Positions 8,250 through 16,834 of a stretch of DNA of 64,000 nt are shown in pieces (position 1 is the stretch's first letter; each line of letters starts with the position of its first letter). The DNA lies in the NCBI RefSeq assembly GCF_018343535.1, contig NZ_JAGYPF010000004.1, positions 44,043 through 108,042 of the forward strand, read 5' to 3'. The translations under genes were made by a program, and so were the position numbers. This stretch comes from Neobacillus rhizophilus. GTDB lineage: Bacteria; Bacillota; Bacilli; Bacillales; Cytobacillaceae. Under the pieces are notes generated by a model that saw only the letters and a program-made list of their open reading frames with translations, was not told the origin of the DNA and made no database searches.

Positions 8250-9278
8250 ATGTACAGCTTTAAAAATGATTACAGTGAAGGGGCGCACCCTAGAATTTTA
8301 AATGCTTTAGTGGAATCTAATCTTGTGCAGGAGGACGGATATGGCGAGGACCGCTATACCATTGAAGCGATTAAACTTATCAAAGAAAAACTGGAGCGTA
8401 CTGACGTAGATATCCATCTTTTAGCTGGTGGTACGCAAACGAACTTAACCGCAATTTCTGCTTTCTTAAGACCACATGAAGCGGCGATGGCAGCAAGTAC
8501 TGGCCATATTCTTGGACATGAAACAGGAGCCATCGAAGCGACCGGGCATAAAGTCATTTCAATTGAAACGAAGGATGGCAAGTTGAATCCTTCGCATCTT
8601 CAGGCAGTTCTTGACGGACACCCGGATGAGCATATGGTGAAGCCGAAGCTAGTGTATATCTCCAATTCCACTGAAATTGGAACTATTTATAAAAAGAACG
8701 AACTGGCGGCATTAAAAGATTTTTGTGATGAAAACAATCTGATTCTATATATGGACGGCGCGAGACTAGGGTCGGCATTGTGCTCCTCGGAGAATGATCT
8801 TCAGTTATGTGACCTTCCGTCATTGGTAGACGCCTTTTATATAGGCGGTACGAAGAACGGTGCACTGATTGGGGAGGCGTTAGTGATTTGCCGTGATTCG
8901 CTGAAGGAGGATTTCCGCTATCATATAAAGCAAAAGGGCGGGCTTTTGGCAAAGGGAAGACTGCTGGGCATCCAGTTTCTTGAACTTTTTCGGGACAACC
9001 TGTTTTTTGACCTGGCAGGGCATGCGAATAAACTGGCGGAATTGCTTATTGCTGAAATAAAGAAATTTAATGTTTCTTTTTTGACCGAGTCACCATCTAA
9101 CCAAATTTTTCCGATTCTCCCGAATGCGGTGATCGTGGAATTGGAAAAGAAGTATGGGTTTCATATTTGGGAAAAGGTAGATTCCGACCACTCAGCCATC
9201 CGCCTTGTTACCTCTTGGGCGACAAAAGAGGAAAAGGTGTTGGAGTTTATTAAAGATTTGAAAAAGGTAATTGGATAA
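8250..9278 (+). CDS. Low-specificity threonine aldolase (PLP enzyme)
   Basis: A 342-residue fold-type I PLP enzyme of the beta-eliminating lyase/threonine aldolase family, expected to split L-threonine or L-allo-threonine to glycine and acetaldehyde. Visible landmarks are the N-terminal NDYSEGAHPRIL, LLAGGTQTNL (near 53), the cofactor-contacting YMDGARLGSAL and the putative Schiff-base lysine in YIGGTKNGAL (near 200). GGAGGA precedes the ATG. It is monocistronic, with a terminator before it and one after. A second, more divergent member of the same superfamily lies at 55536. Confidence 0.88.
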   Translation: MYSFKNDYSEGAHPRILNALVESNLVQEDGYGEDRYTIEAIKLIKEKLERTDVDIHLLAGGTQTNLTAISAFLRPHEAAMAASTGHILGHETGAIEATGHKVISIETKDGKLNPSHLQAVLDGHPDEHMVKPKLVYISNSTEIGTIYKKNELAALKDFCDENNLILYMDGARLGSALCSSENDLQLCDLPSLVDAFYIGGTKNGALIGEALVICRDSLKEDFRYHIKQKGGLLAKGRLLGIQFLELFRDNLFFDLAGHANKLAELLIAEIKKFNVSFLTESPSNQIFPILPNAVIVELEKKYGFHIWEKVDSDHSAIRLVTSWATKEEKVLEFIKDLKKVIG

Positions 9279-9300
9279 AATTGATTTAATCAAACAAAGT

Positions 9301-9330
9301 ACCGGGCAAAGGTAAACCTGCCCGGTTCTT
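9301..9330. terminator. Terminator between convergent genes
   Basis: ACCGGGCA and TGCCCGGT form a stem followed by a T-rich run. It lies between the threonine aldolase and the convergent cell-wall hydrolase. Confidence 0.75.
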
Positions 9331-9339
9331 CTATATAAA

Positions 9340-9990
9340 CTATCTTTTAAACACATGATCCCCAATCGAGGCGGTTGTCGTTCTCGTATCAAGCCAGCGG
9401 CTGGTTGAAATTGCTGGATTATAGAAGAATAATGAATCTCCTACTAGTTTCCTTTTCTCGTTCAATGCTTCCCGCACTGCTTTAATAGAATCCACATCTG
9501 CGGGTTTATTAATGGCCCCATTGCGGACAGGCTGGAATTGCCCCTTTTGATATATAACCTCTCTAATCGAGTTAGGGAATGCCGAACTCGTAACACGATT
9601 TAAAACAACGCAGGCAACGGCCACTTTTCCTTCGTAAGGCTCAATCTCTGCCTCGGCCCTGACCAATCGCGCCAACAAATCTAGTTCTTGTTCTGAATAT
9701 CCTTGATTCTCTTCAAGTTTTAACGCGGCAGATGCCGCCGCAGCCCGCACAGCAACTGTCCTTGCTACCGTCATTTCAGCCTCAGAATCATTAGTATGTA
9801 TAGTTTGTCCAACATAAATCAAATCGAGGTTTTGAACCTGCGGGTTCCGATTCGCTAAATCTTGTAAAGTCATATTATGTTCTCTTGCAATCTTAGTCAT
9901 CGTATCCCCGGTTTTAACCGTATAAGCAAAAACAGGTGAAGCAAATAAGAGTGATACTACTATTGTTAAAGTCGCTATTAATTTTATCAT
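9340..9990 (-). CDS. Secreted LysM + SleB/CwlJ-like cell-wall hydrolase
   Basis: A 216-residue secreted protein. Residues 1-22 are a signal peptide ending at ASPVFA. A LysM peptidoglycan-binding domain follows (YTVKTGDTMTKIAREHNMTL, ending IYVGQTI near 65). Residues about 95-215 form a hydrolase_2 domain like SleB/CwlJ/YkvT (DLLARLVRAEAEIEPYEGKV with a likely catalytic Glu, then ACVVLNRV and SLFFYNP). The family acts on spore cortex or cell-wall peptidoglycan. GGAGGG precedes the ATG. A role in germination or growth cannot be decided from sequence. Confidence 0.87.
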   Translation of the reverse strand: MIKLIATLTIVVSLLFASPVFAYTVKTGDTMTKIAREHNMTLQDLANRNPQVQNLDLIYVGQTIHTNDSEAEMTVARTVAVRAAAASAALKLEENQGYSEQELDLLARLVRAEAEIEPYEGKVAVACVVLNRVTSSAFPNSIREVIYQKGQFQPVRNGAINKPADVDSIKAVREALNEKRKLVGDSLFFYNPAISTSRWLDTRTTTASIGDHVFKR

Positions 9991-10231
9991 TGGTATTTCC
10001 CTCCTGGTTGATTTAACGTAATCTCTTAGTGTCTATTTCTATGAATTGAAAAAAAAGAATAGTATTACAGTTTGATTTCATAGAAATAACAATTGTGTTA
10101 TGTTGAAAAAATATAAAGGAGGTCGCTGATAATCGGAAACTAACAGAAAATATGAATTTGCTAGTTTTTAAAGAAAAATCTATATTTAGAAGCTATAATG
10201 AAAAAAGAGATTTTTTAAGGGGGTGTGCATC

Positions 10232-11842
10232 ATGAAGACCATCAAAGTTTCCCTTCAAACCAAGATATTCGGGCTGGTTCTAATCCTTAGTCTCATATTG
10301 ATTTTGTTGTTGACCGGATTTTACAGTTATATGGAAAGCAAACAAATCGAGGAAAACAAAGGAAGGCTGGCACTGGAAATCTCGAGAACAGTTTCATACA
10401 TTCCGACCATTATCGATGCATTTAAATCGGATGACCCATCCATAACTATTGAGCCTATTGCGGAAAAAATTCGCAAAGAAACGGGTGCTGAGTTTGTTGT
10501 AATTGGGAATAAAGATGGGGTCAGATACTCGCATCCTGAAAAAACAAAACTTGGCCGGAAGATGACCGGAGGAGATAATGACAGGGCCCTTACTAAAGGG
10601 GAGTACTATGTCTCCAAGGCGAAAGGGACACTTGGACCATCGATAAGGGGAAAATCCCCGATTTTTAACAAACAGGGAGAGATTATTGGAATTGTGTCAG
10701 TCGGATTTCTTCTCGAAGATGTCAATCAGCAAATTACCGATAACATCAGAAGGGTATTGATCGTTTCATTATTTGCCTTATTCATTTCGCTAATCGGCAG
10801 TATTCTACTAGGCCGCAACATCCGCAGGGATACAATGGGGCTTGAACCGTACGAAATTGCCACCCTTTATAAGGAGAAAAACGCAGTCCTCCATTCTGTT
10901 AAAGAAGGGATTCTAGCAATCAATCAAGGTGGTTACATCACCATGATGAATCAACAGGCGAAGGAGCTTCTGCAGCTGCAAGGGACCGTAAGAAACAGGA
11001 AAGTGGATGGGCTGTTTCCTTCCAACTATCTTTATGAGGTGTTAAAAACAGGAATCTCGCAAACGGACAAGGAAATGGTTTGGAATGATAAAACCGTGAT
11101 CGTGAATTGTACGCCAATCATGGATGGAAAAATCGGCATTAAAGGCGTCGTGGCATCTTTCCGTGACAAAACGGAAATTGAGCAAATGATTAATACCATA
11201 TCTGAAGTAAAAAGATATTCGGAGGACCTCCGTGCCCAGACCCACGAATTTACCAACAAACTTTACTTTTTACTGGGCTTGTTACAGCTTGGGGAATACA
11301 ACGAAGCCATCGAGATGATTCAAGGTGAAACCCAGGCACTTCAGTTTCAGAATTCGGTTGTTTTTAAGCAAATACAAGATACAAAAATACAGGCCATTTT
11401 ATTAGGGAAATTAGGAAAAGCATCAGAAAAGAAAATAAACTTTGAGATTAATACAGACAGTTACTTGGAAGCAATGCCTGTCCATATTAAGCTTTCTAAC
11501 CTCATTGTCATTCTGGGAAACTTGATTGATAATGCCTTTGAAGCTGTTTACCGAAGTAAAGACCCTGTTGTTAAATTCTTTGCAACAGATATCGGAAGTG
11601 ATATCATTTTTGAAGTTTCTGATAACGGGAAAGGGTTTGATGAGGCTGAAATTCCGCTCCTTTTTGAACGGGGCTATTCCTCTAAAATGGGTACGGCACC
11701 GCGAGGATTTGGCTTGTCGAATGCTGAACAGGCTGTATTAGAATTGAATGGGATGATAGAGGCGCAAAGCAATTCTGAAAGCGGCGCTATTTTTACCGTT
11801 TATATTCCAAAGAACGCGCAAGGGGATGAGATGGTTGGATAG
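10232..11842 (+). CDS. CitA/DcuS-family sensor histidine kinase
   Basis: A 536-residue membrane kinase. Helix 1 lies near residues 13-32, an extracellular single-Cache/PDC sensor domain near 35-170, and helix 2 near 175-195. A cytoplasmic PAS region follows, then a SpoB-type dimerisation helix with the probable phospho-His in RAQTHEFTNKLY. The ATPase has NLIDNAFEA (N box), DNGKGFD (G1) and RGFGLSNA (G2). This is the layout of CitS/DctS/MalK kinases sensing C4- or citrate-type acids outside the cell. The start at 10232 is chosen for AAGGGGGTG 7 bases upstream. It overlaps the regulator gene by 17 bases, and a CitMHS transporter follows, so citrate or a similar acid is the likely signal. Confidence 0.88.
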   Translation: MKTIKVSLQTKIFGLVLILSLILILLLTGFYSYMESKQIEENKGRLALEISRTVSYIPTIIDAFKSDDPSITIEPIAEKIRKETGAEFVVIGNKDGVRYSHPEKTKLGRKMTGGDNDRALTKGEYYVSKAKGTLGPSIRGKSPIFNKQGEIIGIVSVGFLLEDVNQQITDNIRRVLIVSLFALFISLIGSILLGRNIRRDTMGLEPYEIATLYKEKNAVLHSVKEGILAINQGGYITMMNQQAKELLQLQGTVRNRKVDGLFPSNYLYEVLKTGISQTDKEMVWNDKTVIVNCTPIMDGKIGIKGVVASFRDKTEIEQMINTISEVKRYSEDLRAQTHEFTNKLYFLLGLLQLGEYNEAIEMIQGETQALQFQNSVVFKQIQDTKIQAILLGKLGKASEKKINFEINTDSYLEAMPVHIKLSNLIVILGNLIDNAFEAVYRSKDPVVKFFATDIGSDIIFEVSDNGKGFDEAEIPLLFERGYSSKMGTAPRGFGLSNAEQAVLELNGMIEAQSNSESGAIFTVYIPKNAQGDEMVG

Positions 11843-12539
11843 GATCAAAACGGTTATTGCGGAAGATGATTTTCGAATCGCTGATATGCATGAAAAATTC
11901 TTAAATATGTTTGAAGAAATAGAAGTTGTAGGCAAAGCATTAAATGGTGAACAGACACTTCAAGTGCTTGAGAAGGAAAACCCTGATTTTCTTCTTCTTG
12001 ATGTGTATATGCCTGATATGCTGGGTTCCGATCTTTTGCCTGCGATACGAGAAAAGTATCCGAAGGTTAGTATTATTATGATCACGGCGGCAACCGATAA
12101 GGAATTTCTAGAAAAAGCTTTAAATTACGGGGTCGAAAATTACCTGATCAAGCCGGTAAACAAAGAAAGATTTGATGATGTTATCCAGGAATATATCAAA
12201 AAGCGTACCTTGCTTTCTTCCACCCAGGAAATTAATCAAAACTATGTAGATCTTCTATTTAGGCATGGAAAAGCGGAAAGAGAAGGCAAAAGCAAAAGCA
12301 AAAGCAAAAGCGTAGTGCTGCCAAAAGGTATTGATGAAATAACACTAGGAAAAGTAAAAGCTGTTTTTCAGGCAAGGAAAGATGGCCTTTCGGCAGAGGA
12401 AGTTGGCAAAGAAATTGGCGCCTCCAGGATTACAGCAAGAAGATATCTGGAATATCTCTCCTCCAAACAGGAGGTAAAAGCAGAAGTGGTCTACGGAATT
12501 GTCGGCAGGCCAGAACGAAAATATTATCTAGTTTCATGA
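11826..12539 (+). CDS. CitT/DcuR-family response regulator
   Basis: A 237-residue regulator. The receiver domain covers about residues 8-125, with acidic DD after VIAE, the phospho-acceptor Asp in LLLDVYMPDM and Lys in YLIKPV. The C-terminal part (near 175-237) is a helix-turn-helix (SAEEVGKEIGASRITARRYL) typical of CitT/DctR/MalR partners. The linker carries a run of Ser-Lys repeats. ATG at 11826 and TTG at 11835 are both possible; TTG is better spaced from AAGGGG. Translational coupling to the kinase gene is likely. The adjacent transporter is its expected target. Confidence 0.88.
   Translation: MRWLDRIKTVIAEDDFRIADMHEKFLNMFEEIEVVGKALNGEQTLQVLEKENPDFLLLDVYMPDMLGSDLLPAIREKYPKVSIIMITAATDKEFLEKALNYGVENYLIKPVNKERFDDVIQEYIKKRTLLSSTQEINQNYVDLLFRHGKAEREGKSKSKSKSVVLPKGIDEITLGKVKAVFQARKDGLSAEEVGKEIGASRITARRYLEYLSSKQEVKAEVVYGIVGRPERKYYLVS
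12288..12311. repeat. Four tandem AAAAGC hexamers in the regulator linker
   Basis: Four perfect AAAAGC copies encode an alternating Lys-Ser run (KSKSKS) between the receiver and DNA-binding domains. Copy-number change would lengthen the linker by two residues without shifting the frame. Confidence 0.85.
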
Positions 12540-12621
12540 AGGAAGGTGGGAATGATGCCTTCTTTTTTTTTGCTAATAAGAAAGTATAAATTCAACTACG
12601 CCTCTGTCTTCGTCCTCGCGG

Positions 12622-12645
12622 ACTCGCCAATCGGCGAGTTTTCAT
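12622..12645 (+). terminator. Probable terminator before the citrate transporter
   Basis: ACTCGCC and GGCGAGT form a 7-bp stem with loop AATC, followed by TTTTCATTT. It would separate the kinase/regulator genes from the transporter transcript. A second weak GAAGG/CCTTC stem with a long T-run lies just after the regulator stop (12538-12568). Confidence 0.55.
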
Positions 12646-12715
12646 TTATGGGAAAATTAGCCTCTTGTGAACAATATGTACAAAATCTACTTAAATTACG
12701 TTAAAAACTTTATTT

Positions 12716-12729
12716 TGGTAACGTTTTCA
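12716..12729. promoter_or_regulatory. Possible CcpA cre site
   Basis: TGGTAACGTTTTCA fits the catabolite-responsive element pattern (TGNAANCGNNNNCA) with one mismatch and lies about 50 bases before the CitMHS start, where repression of citrate uptake by sugars would be expected. Motif match only. Confidence 0.45.
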
Positions 12730-12780
12730 CTGCCGAATATTTTGATTATATTTAATTTACAAACAAAAGGGGTGACTACA

Positions 12781-14073
12781 ATGCTTGCTATTTTAGGATT
12801 TTTAATGATTATTATTTTTATGACATTGATTATGACAAAACGCCTTCCCGCAATGATAGCGCTAATCGTTGTACCTGTTATTTTTGCATTGATTGGCGGG
12901 TTTGGGAAGGAAATGGGGCCGATGGCGCTTGAGGGGATCAAGAGTGTAGCTCCAACCGGAATAATGATTCTGTTTGCGATTCTGTTTTTTGGAATAATGA
13001 TTGATGCGGGAGTGTTTGACCCCATCATTTCGACGATTTTGAAAGTGGTAAAAGGAGACCCGGTCAAAGTAGCCATTGGAACGGCTGTCCTTGCCCTATT
13101 AATTTCTCTTGACGGGGATGGGACGACCACCTATATGATAACGATTTCAGCGATGCTGCCATTGTATAAACGGATTGGCATGAGACCTTTAACACTTGCC
13201 GGAATTGCCGTATCGGCTTCTGGCGTCATGAACCTCCTTCCATGGGGCGGTCCAACCGCAAGAGCGATGACTGCTTTGCATATGGAAATGTCAGATATTT
13301 TTACACCGGTAATCCCAAGTATGGCGGGTGGAATCGTGTTCGTCTTGTTTATGGCCTTCGTGCTTGGAAGAAAAGAGCGGAAACGGGTCGGTGTCCTGCA
13401 AATCGATCCTGGCACTAGCAATATGGTAGCTGCAACTTCAGAGGCTGCCTACCTAAAACGTCCTAAGTTAATTCTTATAAACTATGCTCTGACGATTACT
13501 CTATTAGTAGCACTAATCCAAGAGTGGCTTCCAACAACAGTCTTGTTCATGCTTGGATTTGCTATTGCGATTACGCTTAACTACCCACGCTTAAGCGATC
13601 AAAAGGAACGAGTTGCCAACTATGCAGACAATGCCTTGTCAGTTGTTTCAATGGTGTTTGCGGCAGGGATTTTTACAGGTATTTTGACAGGTACAAAAAT
13701 GGTAGATGCCATGGCAACTACAATGATTTCCTATATTCCGGATTTTCTAGGTTCACATTTTGCTGTGATTACAGCGATTATTAGCGCACCATTAACCTTT
13801 TTCATGTCAAATGATGCTTTCTATTATGGGGTGCTGCCTTTGCTTGCTAAAGCAGCGAGTGTATATGGAATCGACCCGGCATTTCTTGGACGGGCATCAT
13901 TGTTAGGACAACCTGTGCACTTATTAAGCCCTCTTGTCCCTTCGACCTACCTCTTGGTTGGAATGGTTGGCGAAGACTTCGGCGACCTGCAGCGCACTTT
14001 CCTGAAATGGGCATGCGGCTCGACATTGGTGATGATGGTGGTTGCAATTGTTTTAGGCATTATTCCTTTTTAA
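12781..14073 (+). CDS. CitMHS-family citrate/metal-citrate transporter
   Basis: A 430-residue integral membrane protein with about 11-12 helices, matching the CitMHS family (Bacillus CitM/CitH: proton-driven uptake of citrate complexed with Mg2+ or Ca2+). Conserved stretches include FFGIMIDAGVFDP, SLDGDGTTTYMI (near 105) and MNLLPWGGPTARA (near 145), with SNDAFYYG late in the protein. ATG at 12781 is preferred over an in-frame GTG/ATG-rich upstream extension because AAAGGGG sits 8 bases before it. It follows the CitS/CitT-like genes, which probably induce it; a cre-like site lies upstream. Confidence 0.9.
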   Translation: MLAILGFLMIIIFMTLIMTKRLPAMIALIVVPVIFALIGGFGKEMGPMALEGIKSVAPTGIMILFAILFFGIMIDAGVFDPIISTILKVVKGDPVKVAIGTAVLALLISLDGDGTTTYMITISAMLPLYKRIGMRPLTLAGIAVSASGVMNLLPWGGPTARAMTALHMEMSDIFTPVIPSMAGGIVFVLFMAFVLGRKERKRVGVLQIDPGTSNMVAATSEAAYLKRPKLILINYALTITLLVALIQEWLPTTVLFMLGFAIAITLNYPRLSDQKERVANYADNALSVVSMVFAAGIFTGILTGTKMVDAMATTMISYIPDFLGSHFAVITAIISAPLTFFMSNDAFYYGVLPLLAKAASVYGIDPAFLGRASLLGQPVHLLSPLVPSTYLLVGMVGEDFGDLQRTFLKWACGSTLVMMVVAIVLGIIPF

Positions 14074-14099
14074 TAGAAAAGTAGGCTGGGGGATTCAAT

Positions 14100-14243
14100 A
14101 TGTGGATTATTACCGTCTTTTTAGGAAAAAATAATGTCTCAATGTATGAATTTTATTCTGAGCTAGAAGCAAGGGAAGCGTTTGGCAATGTATCAGGTTG
14201 CAAATTTCTTTCTGAGGTGATTTATTATAACGATAAAGAATAA
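14100..14243 (+). CDS. Small hypothetical protein (47 aa)
   Basis: A 47-residue ORF (MWIITVFLGKNNVSMYEFYS at the start) with GGGGGAT 5-6 bases before the ATG, 27 bases after the citrate transporter and before the AEC carrier. It has no membrane helix; the start WIITVFL and the motif YSELEAREAF suggest a small alpha/beta fold. Family not recognised. Its tight spacing suggests co-transcription with the transporter. Confidence 0.65.
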   Translation: MWIITVFLGKNNVSMYEFYSELEAREAFGNVSGCKFLSEVIYYNDKE

Positions 14244-14283
14244 ATAGGATTTTTTGTTTTATATAGAGAGAGAAGGTTTTTCA

Positions 14284-15213
14284 ATGAATATACTGTTTCA
14301 TATTTTGCTCGATATCATTTTCCCGATCTTTGTGTTAATCGTGGCAGGTGCCATCTTGCAGCGGACTGTTAAGCTAAATTTATCTACACTGTCAACTTTG
14401 ACAGTGTATTTCTTATTACCGGCAGTTTGTTTCGTTAATATTTATCAGAGCAAGTTGCCGAATGCGGTCGTTAGTCAGACTTTAGGTTTTTTAATGCTGT
14501 TTAACTTTATTCTAATTCTTATCAGTATGGTAATTGCAAAAGCAAACAAATTTGACCGCAAGCTGTCGTCCACATTTAAAAACAGTATGGTCTTAAGCAA
14601 TTCCGGAAATTACGGTCTACCGGTCAGCGAAATGGCTTTTGCCGGGAATCCGATCGCCATGTCCATCCAAATAATCATCATGATTTTTCAAAACATACTC
14701 ACATTTACTTACGGTTTATATAACTGTGTTTCTGCCCAAAGCAGCGGAATGGAAGTTTTGCGTAAAATTATGCGGCTACCGGTGATTTACGCTCTATTGT
14801 TGGCCGTATTGTTGAAATGGCTCCATGTGGAAATTCCCTTTTATATTTGGAAGCCAATTGAAAATGCATCAACCGCCTTTTTGGCTGTAGCGCTAGTTAC
14901 ATTAGGTGCCCAGGTCGCGTATTTAAAAATTTCTCACATTTCTCGGCCCATAGTTTGGATTGTCATCGGCAGGCTGATTATTTCGCCAATTGTTGGTTTT
15001 TTCGTTATCACGGTTCTTGGTCTTAAAGGGATTACTGCACAGGCATTATTTATTGCCAGTTCCTTTCCCACATCGAGAAATAGTTCCCTGCTTGCGCTTG
15101 AGTATGACAATTATCCGGAATATGCCTCGCAAGCGGTACTGTTAACGACCATTATAAGCAGTATTACCGTTGCCATTGTAGTGTACCTATCGAAAATTCT
15201 TTTTGCGGCTTAA
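14284..15213 (+). CDS. AEC-family transporter (auxin efflux carrier type)
   Basis: A 309-residue membrane protein with about ten helices arranged as two inverted repeats of five, the AEC (PF03547) pattern. The features NSMVLSNSGNYGLPVS near residue 100 and the late FPTSRNSSLLALEY fit the crossover regions of this family. Bacterial AEC members carry malate, malonate or similar acids, which suits the citrate neighbourhood. The start is ATG 14284, with AGAGAAGG upstream; an in-frame codon at 14254 lacks a ribosome site. Confidence 0.85.
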   Translation: MNILFHILLDIIFPIFVLIVAGAILQRTVKLNLSTLSTLTVYFLLPAVCFVNIYQSKLPNAVVSQTLGFLMLFNFILILISMVIAKANKFDRKLSSTFKNSMVLSNSGNYGLPVSEMAFAGNPIAMSIQIIIMIFQNILTFTYGLYNCVSAQSSGMEVLRKIMRLPVIYALLLAVLLKWLHVEIPFYIWKPIENASTAFLAVALVTLGAQVAYLKISHISRPIVWIVIGRLIISPIVGFFVITVLGLKGITAQALFIASSFPTSRNSSLLALEYDNYPEYASQAVLLTTIISSITVAIVVYLSKILFAA

Positions 15214-15302
15214 ATGCACGTATTAGACAGGCCAATTTTTCAATGGATAAGTCTAAATTCGCAAAAAATGAATATTTTCATAGTAGATAAGGAGGCGATA
15301 AG

Positions 15303-16412
15303 GTGAAATCAATCGGCATCTTGGGGGTAGGTCAAGCAGGAGGAAATATTGCTGAAATTGCAACGACGATGGGCTTTCAAACTGCCCTTATCAATACTAA
15401 TCAACGTGATGGGGCAGTCAATACAAAGGTTGAAAAGAAATTTTTTGTCCCCGGGTATAATGGCGCAGGACAGGACCGTTCAGTCGGTTTACGGGCGGTT
15501 CACGAACATTATCGGGAACTGATTGACTTTGTTAAAAAATCCTTTAAAAACGTTAAGCTGATATTCGTTGCATTCTCGACTGATGGCGGCACCGGGTCGG
15601 GGATGAGTCCGTTGTTAATTGATATTTTATTAGACCAGCTGCCGGGTATGAACATTGGGGCAATTGCGGTTGTGCCTGAACGGAATGTGCTGGCGGGGAA
15701 TCGGATCAATGCAGCTGAATGCATTGAGCAGATTTCCAAAATTGAAGGCATTTCTTCCGTATTTCTAGTGGATAACGATCAAATGCGTAGAGTAAATCCG
15801 CAATCAAGCAAGCAGCAAATTTATTTTCAGTCTAACCATCAGGTTATGCAGGCCATCAGCCATGTCCTGGAAGTAACACAAAAGAGTTCATTTTACGGCA
15901 ATTTTGATGAAACGGATTTGATGAATATCCTCAATACAAGAGGAGTAACGTTGATTTCGTCGGCACCCGTTACTAATGCGGAGACGACGGCAGAAGTGGC
16001 CGAAAGCATTCAACGCTCTTGGGCAAACTCCATCTTTTGCCCTGTCGATACAGTCGGGGTCATTAGGGCAGGACTTATATATGAAGGGCCGGAGACAGTC
16101 ACGAAACTCATAAATGCGCCGTCTATTTTTGAGGGGATCGGGGAGCCTTTAGAGCTATTTGAGGGAACCTATATAACAGAAGGGGATCCGACGATTACGA
16201 CAATCTTGGCAGGGCTGTCTTTCCCAAGGCGCCGCCTGCAATCCTTGGAGGAATCACTGGAGAAAAACAAAGAGCGTCTGCAATATCTCGTCAAGAAGGA
16301 ACATGCAGAGAGATATGAATCCTCCGTTTCCTGGGCATCCAATCTGAAAGCAAAACCGCCTGAACGAAAGTCTTCAGGAGTAACCTCCAAGTTGTCAAAG
16401 TATCAGAAATAG
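15303..16412 (+). CDS. Tubulin/FtsZ-like GTPase (TubZ-type), isolated
   Basis: A 369-residue tubulin-superfamily protein, not the canonical FtsZ. The N-terminal nucleotide-binding segment ILGVGQAGGNIAEIA and the tubulin signature GGTGSGMSP (near residue 95; FtsZ has GGGTGTG) are clear, and VVPERN and NNAECI-like segments follow. The C-terminus after about residue 320 is a charged, probably coiled or unstructured tail (SLEESLEKNKERLQ, then KSKYQK-type basic end). FtsZ's conserved C-terminal peptide is not visible. GTG start with AAGGAGG upstream. TubZ proteins usually partition plasmids or phages; here no TubR-like gene or iteron centromere is adjacent. Confidence 0.82.
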   Translation: MKSIGILGVGQAGGNIAEIATTMGFQTALINTNQRDGAVNTKVEKKFFVPGYNGAGQDRSVGLRAVHEHYRELIDFVKKSFKNVKLIFVAFSTDGGTGSGMSPLLIDILLDQLPGMNIGAIAVVPERNVLAGNRINAAECIEQISKIEGISSVFLVDNDQMRRVNPQSSKQQIYFQSNHQVMQAISHVLEVTQKSSFYGNFDETDLMNILNTRGVTLISSAPVTNAETTAEVAESIQRSWANSIFCPVDTVGVIRAGLIYEGPETVTKLINAPSIFEGIGEPLELFEGTYITEGDPTITTILAGLSFPRRRLQSLEESLEKNKERLQYLVKKEHAERYESSVSWASNLKAKPPERKSSGVTSKLSKYQK

Positions 16413-16421
16413 GGTAGTTAA

Positions 16422-16452
16422 AAGGGCATCCTCTTATGGGGTGTCTTTTTTA
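16422..16452 (+). terminator. Probable terminator
   Basis: AAAGGGCATCC and GGGTGTCTTTTTT can form a G-U-containing stem with a T-run after the tubulin-like gene. From 16453 to about 16760 I see no gene, only AT-rich DNA with a short GATTGGCTGATAGCC inverted segment near 16498. Confidence 0.5.
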
Positions 16453-16786
16453 CGCAGAAATTGTTGGTAGAGTTTTAACTGAAAAGAGATATTACAGATT
16501 GGCTGATAGCCGATTGGGAGATATGAAGTTTCTCAGCCGTTTTTGAAAAGGATTGGTATTTTGCAACTGAAACGATAAATTCTAATTGTTCAATTTGCAA
16601 GCTTGTTCCCCCTTATGTGTTAGTTCTTAGAAAGTGTTAATAAGAAATTCAACGTCGAAAGGAAGATTCCTTTAAATATTGTAACTGGAGGTAGTTTATA
16701 AATATTAAATTTTTATTAATGGATAGATAAACCAATTGACAGGAAAAAGGAATATGTGCGATTATAGGTAACACAAATTATTTCGC

Positions 16787-16803
16787 ATACGAAATATTCG
16801 TAT
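16787..16803. promoter_or_regulatory. Perfect palindrome, likely MarR operator
   Basis: ATACGAAATATTCGTAT has 7-bp perfect arms around ATA and lies 32 bases before the MarR gene start. The left half also forms a near-palindrome, ATTTCGCATACGAAAT, and outer TAGGTA/TACCTA arms (16766, 16812) enclose both. MarR dimers commonly bind such 16-18 bp palindromes at their own promoters, so autoregulation of the efflux operon is likely. Confidence 0.65.
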
Positions 16804-16834
16804 AGTAAATAATACCTAAAAAGGAGGAGGGGAC

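Noticed and set aside
15303..16834. Plasmid or phage partition locus around the tubulin-like gene
   Set aside because: No TubR-like ORF, iterons or phage genes are seen on either side.
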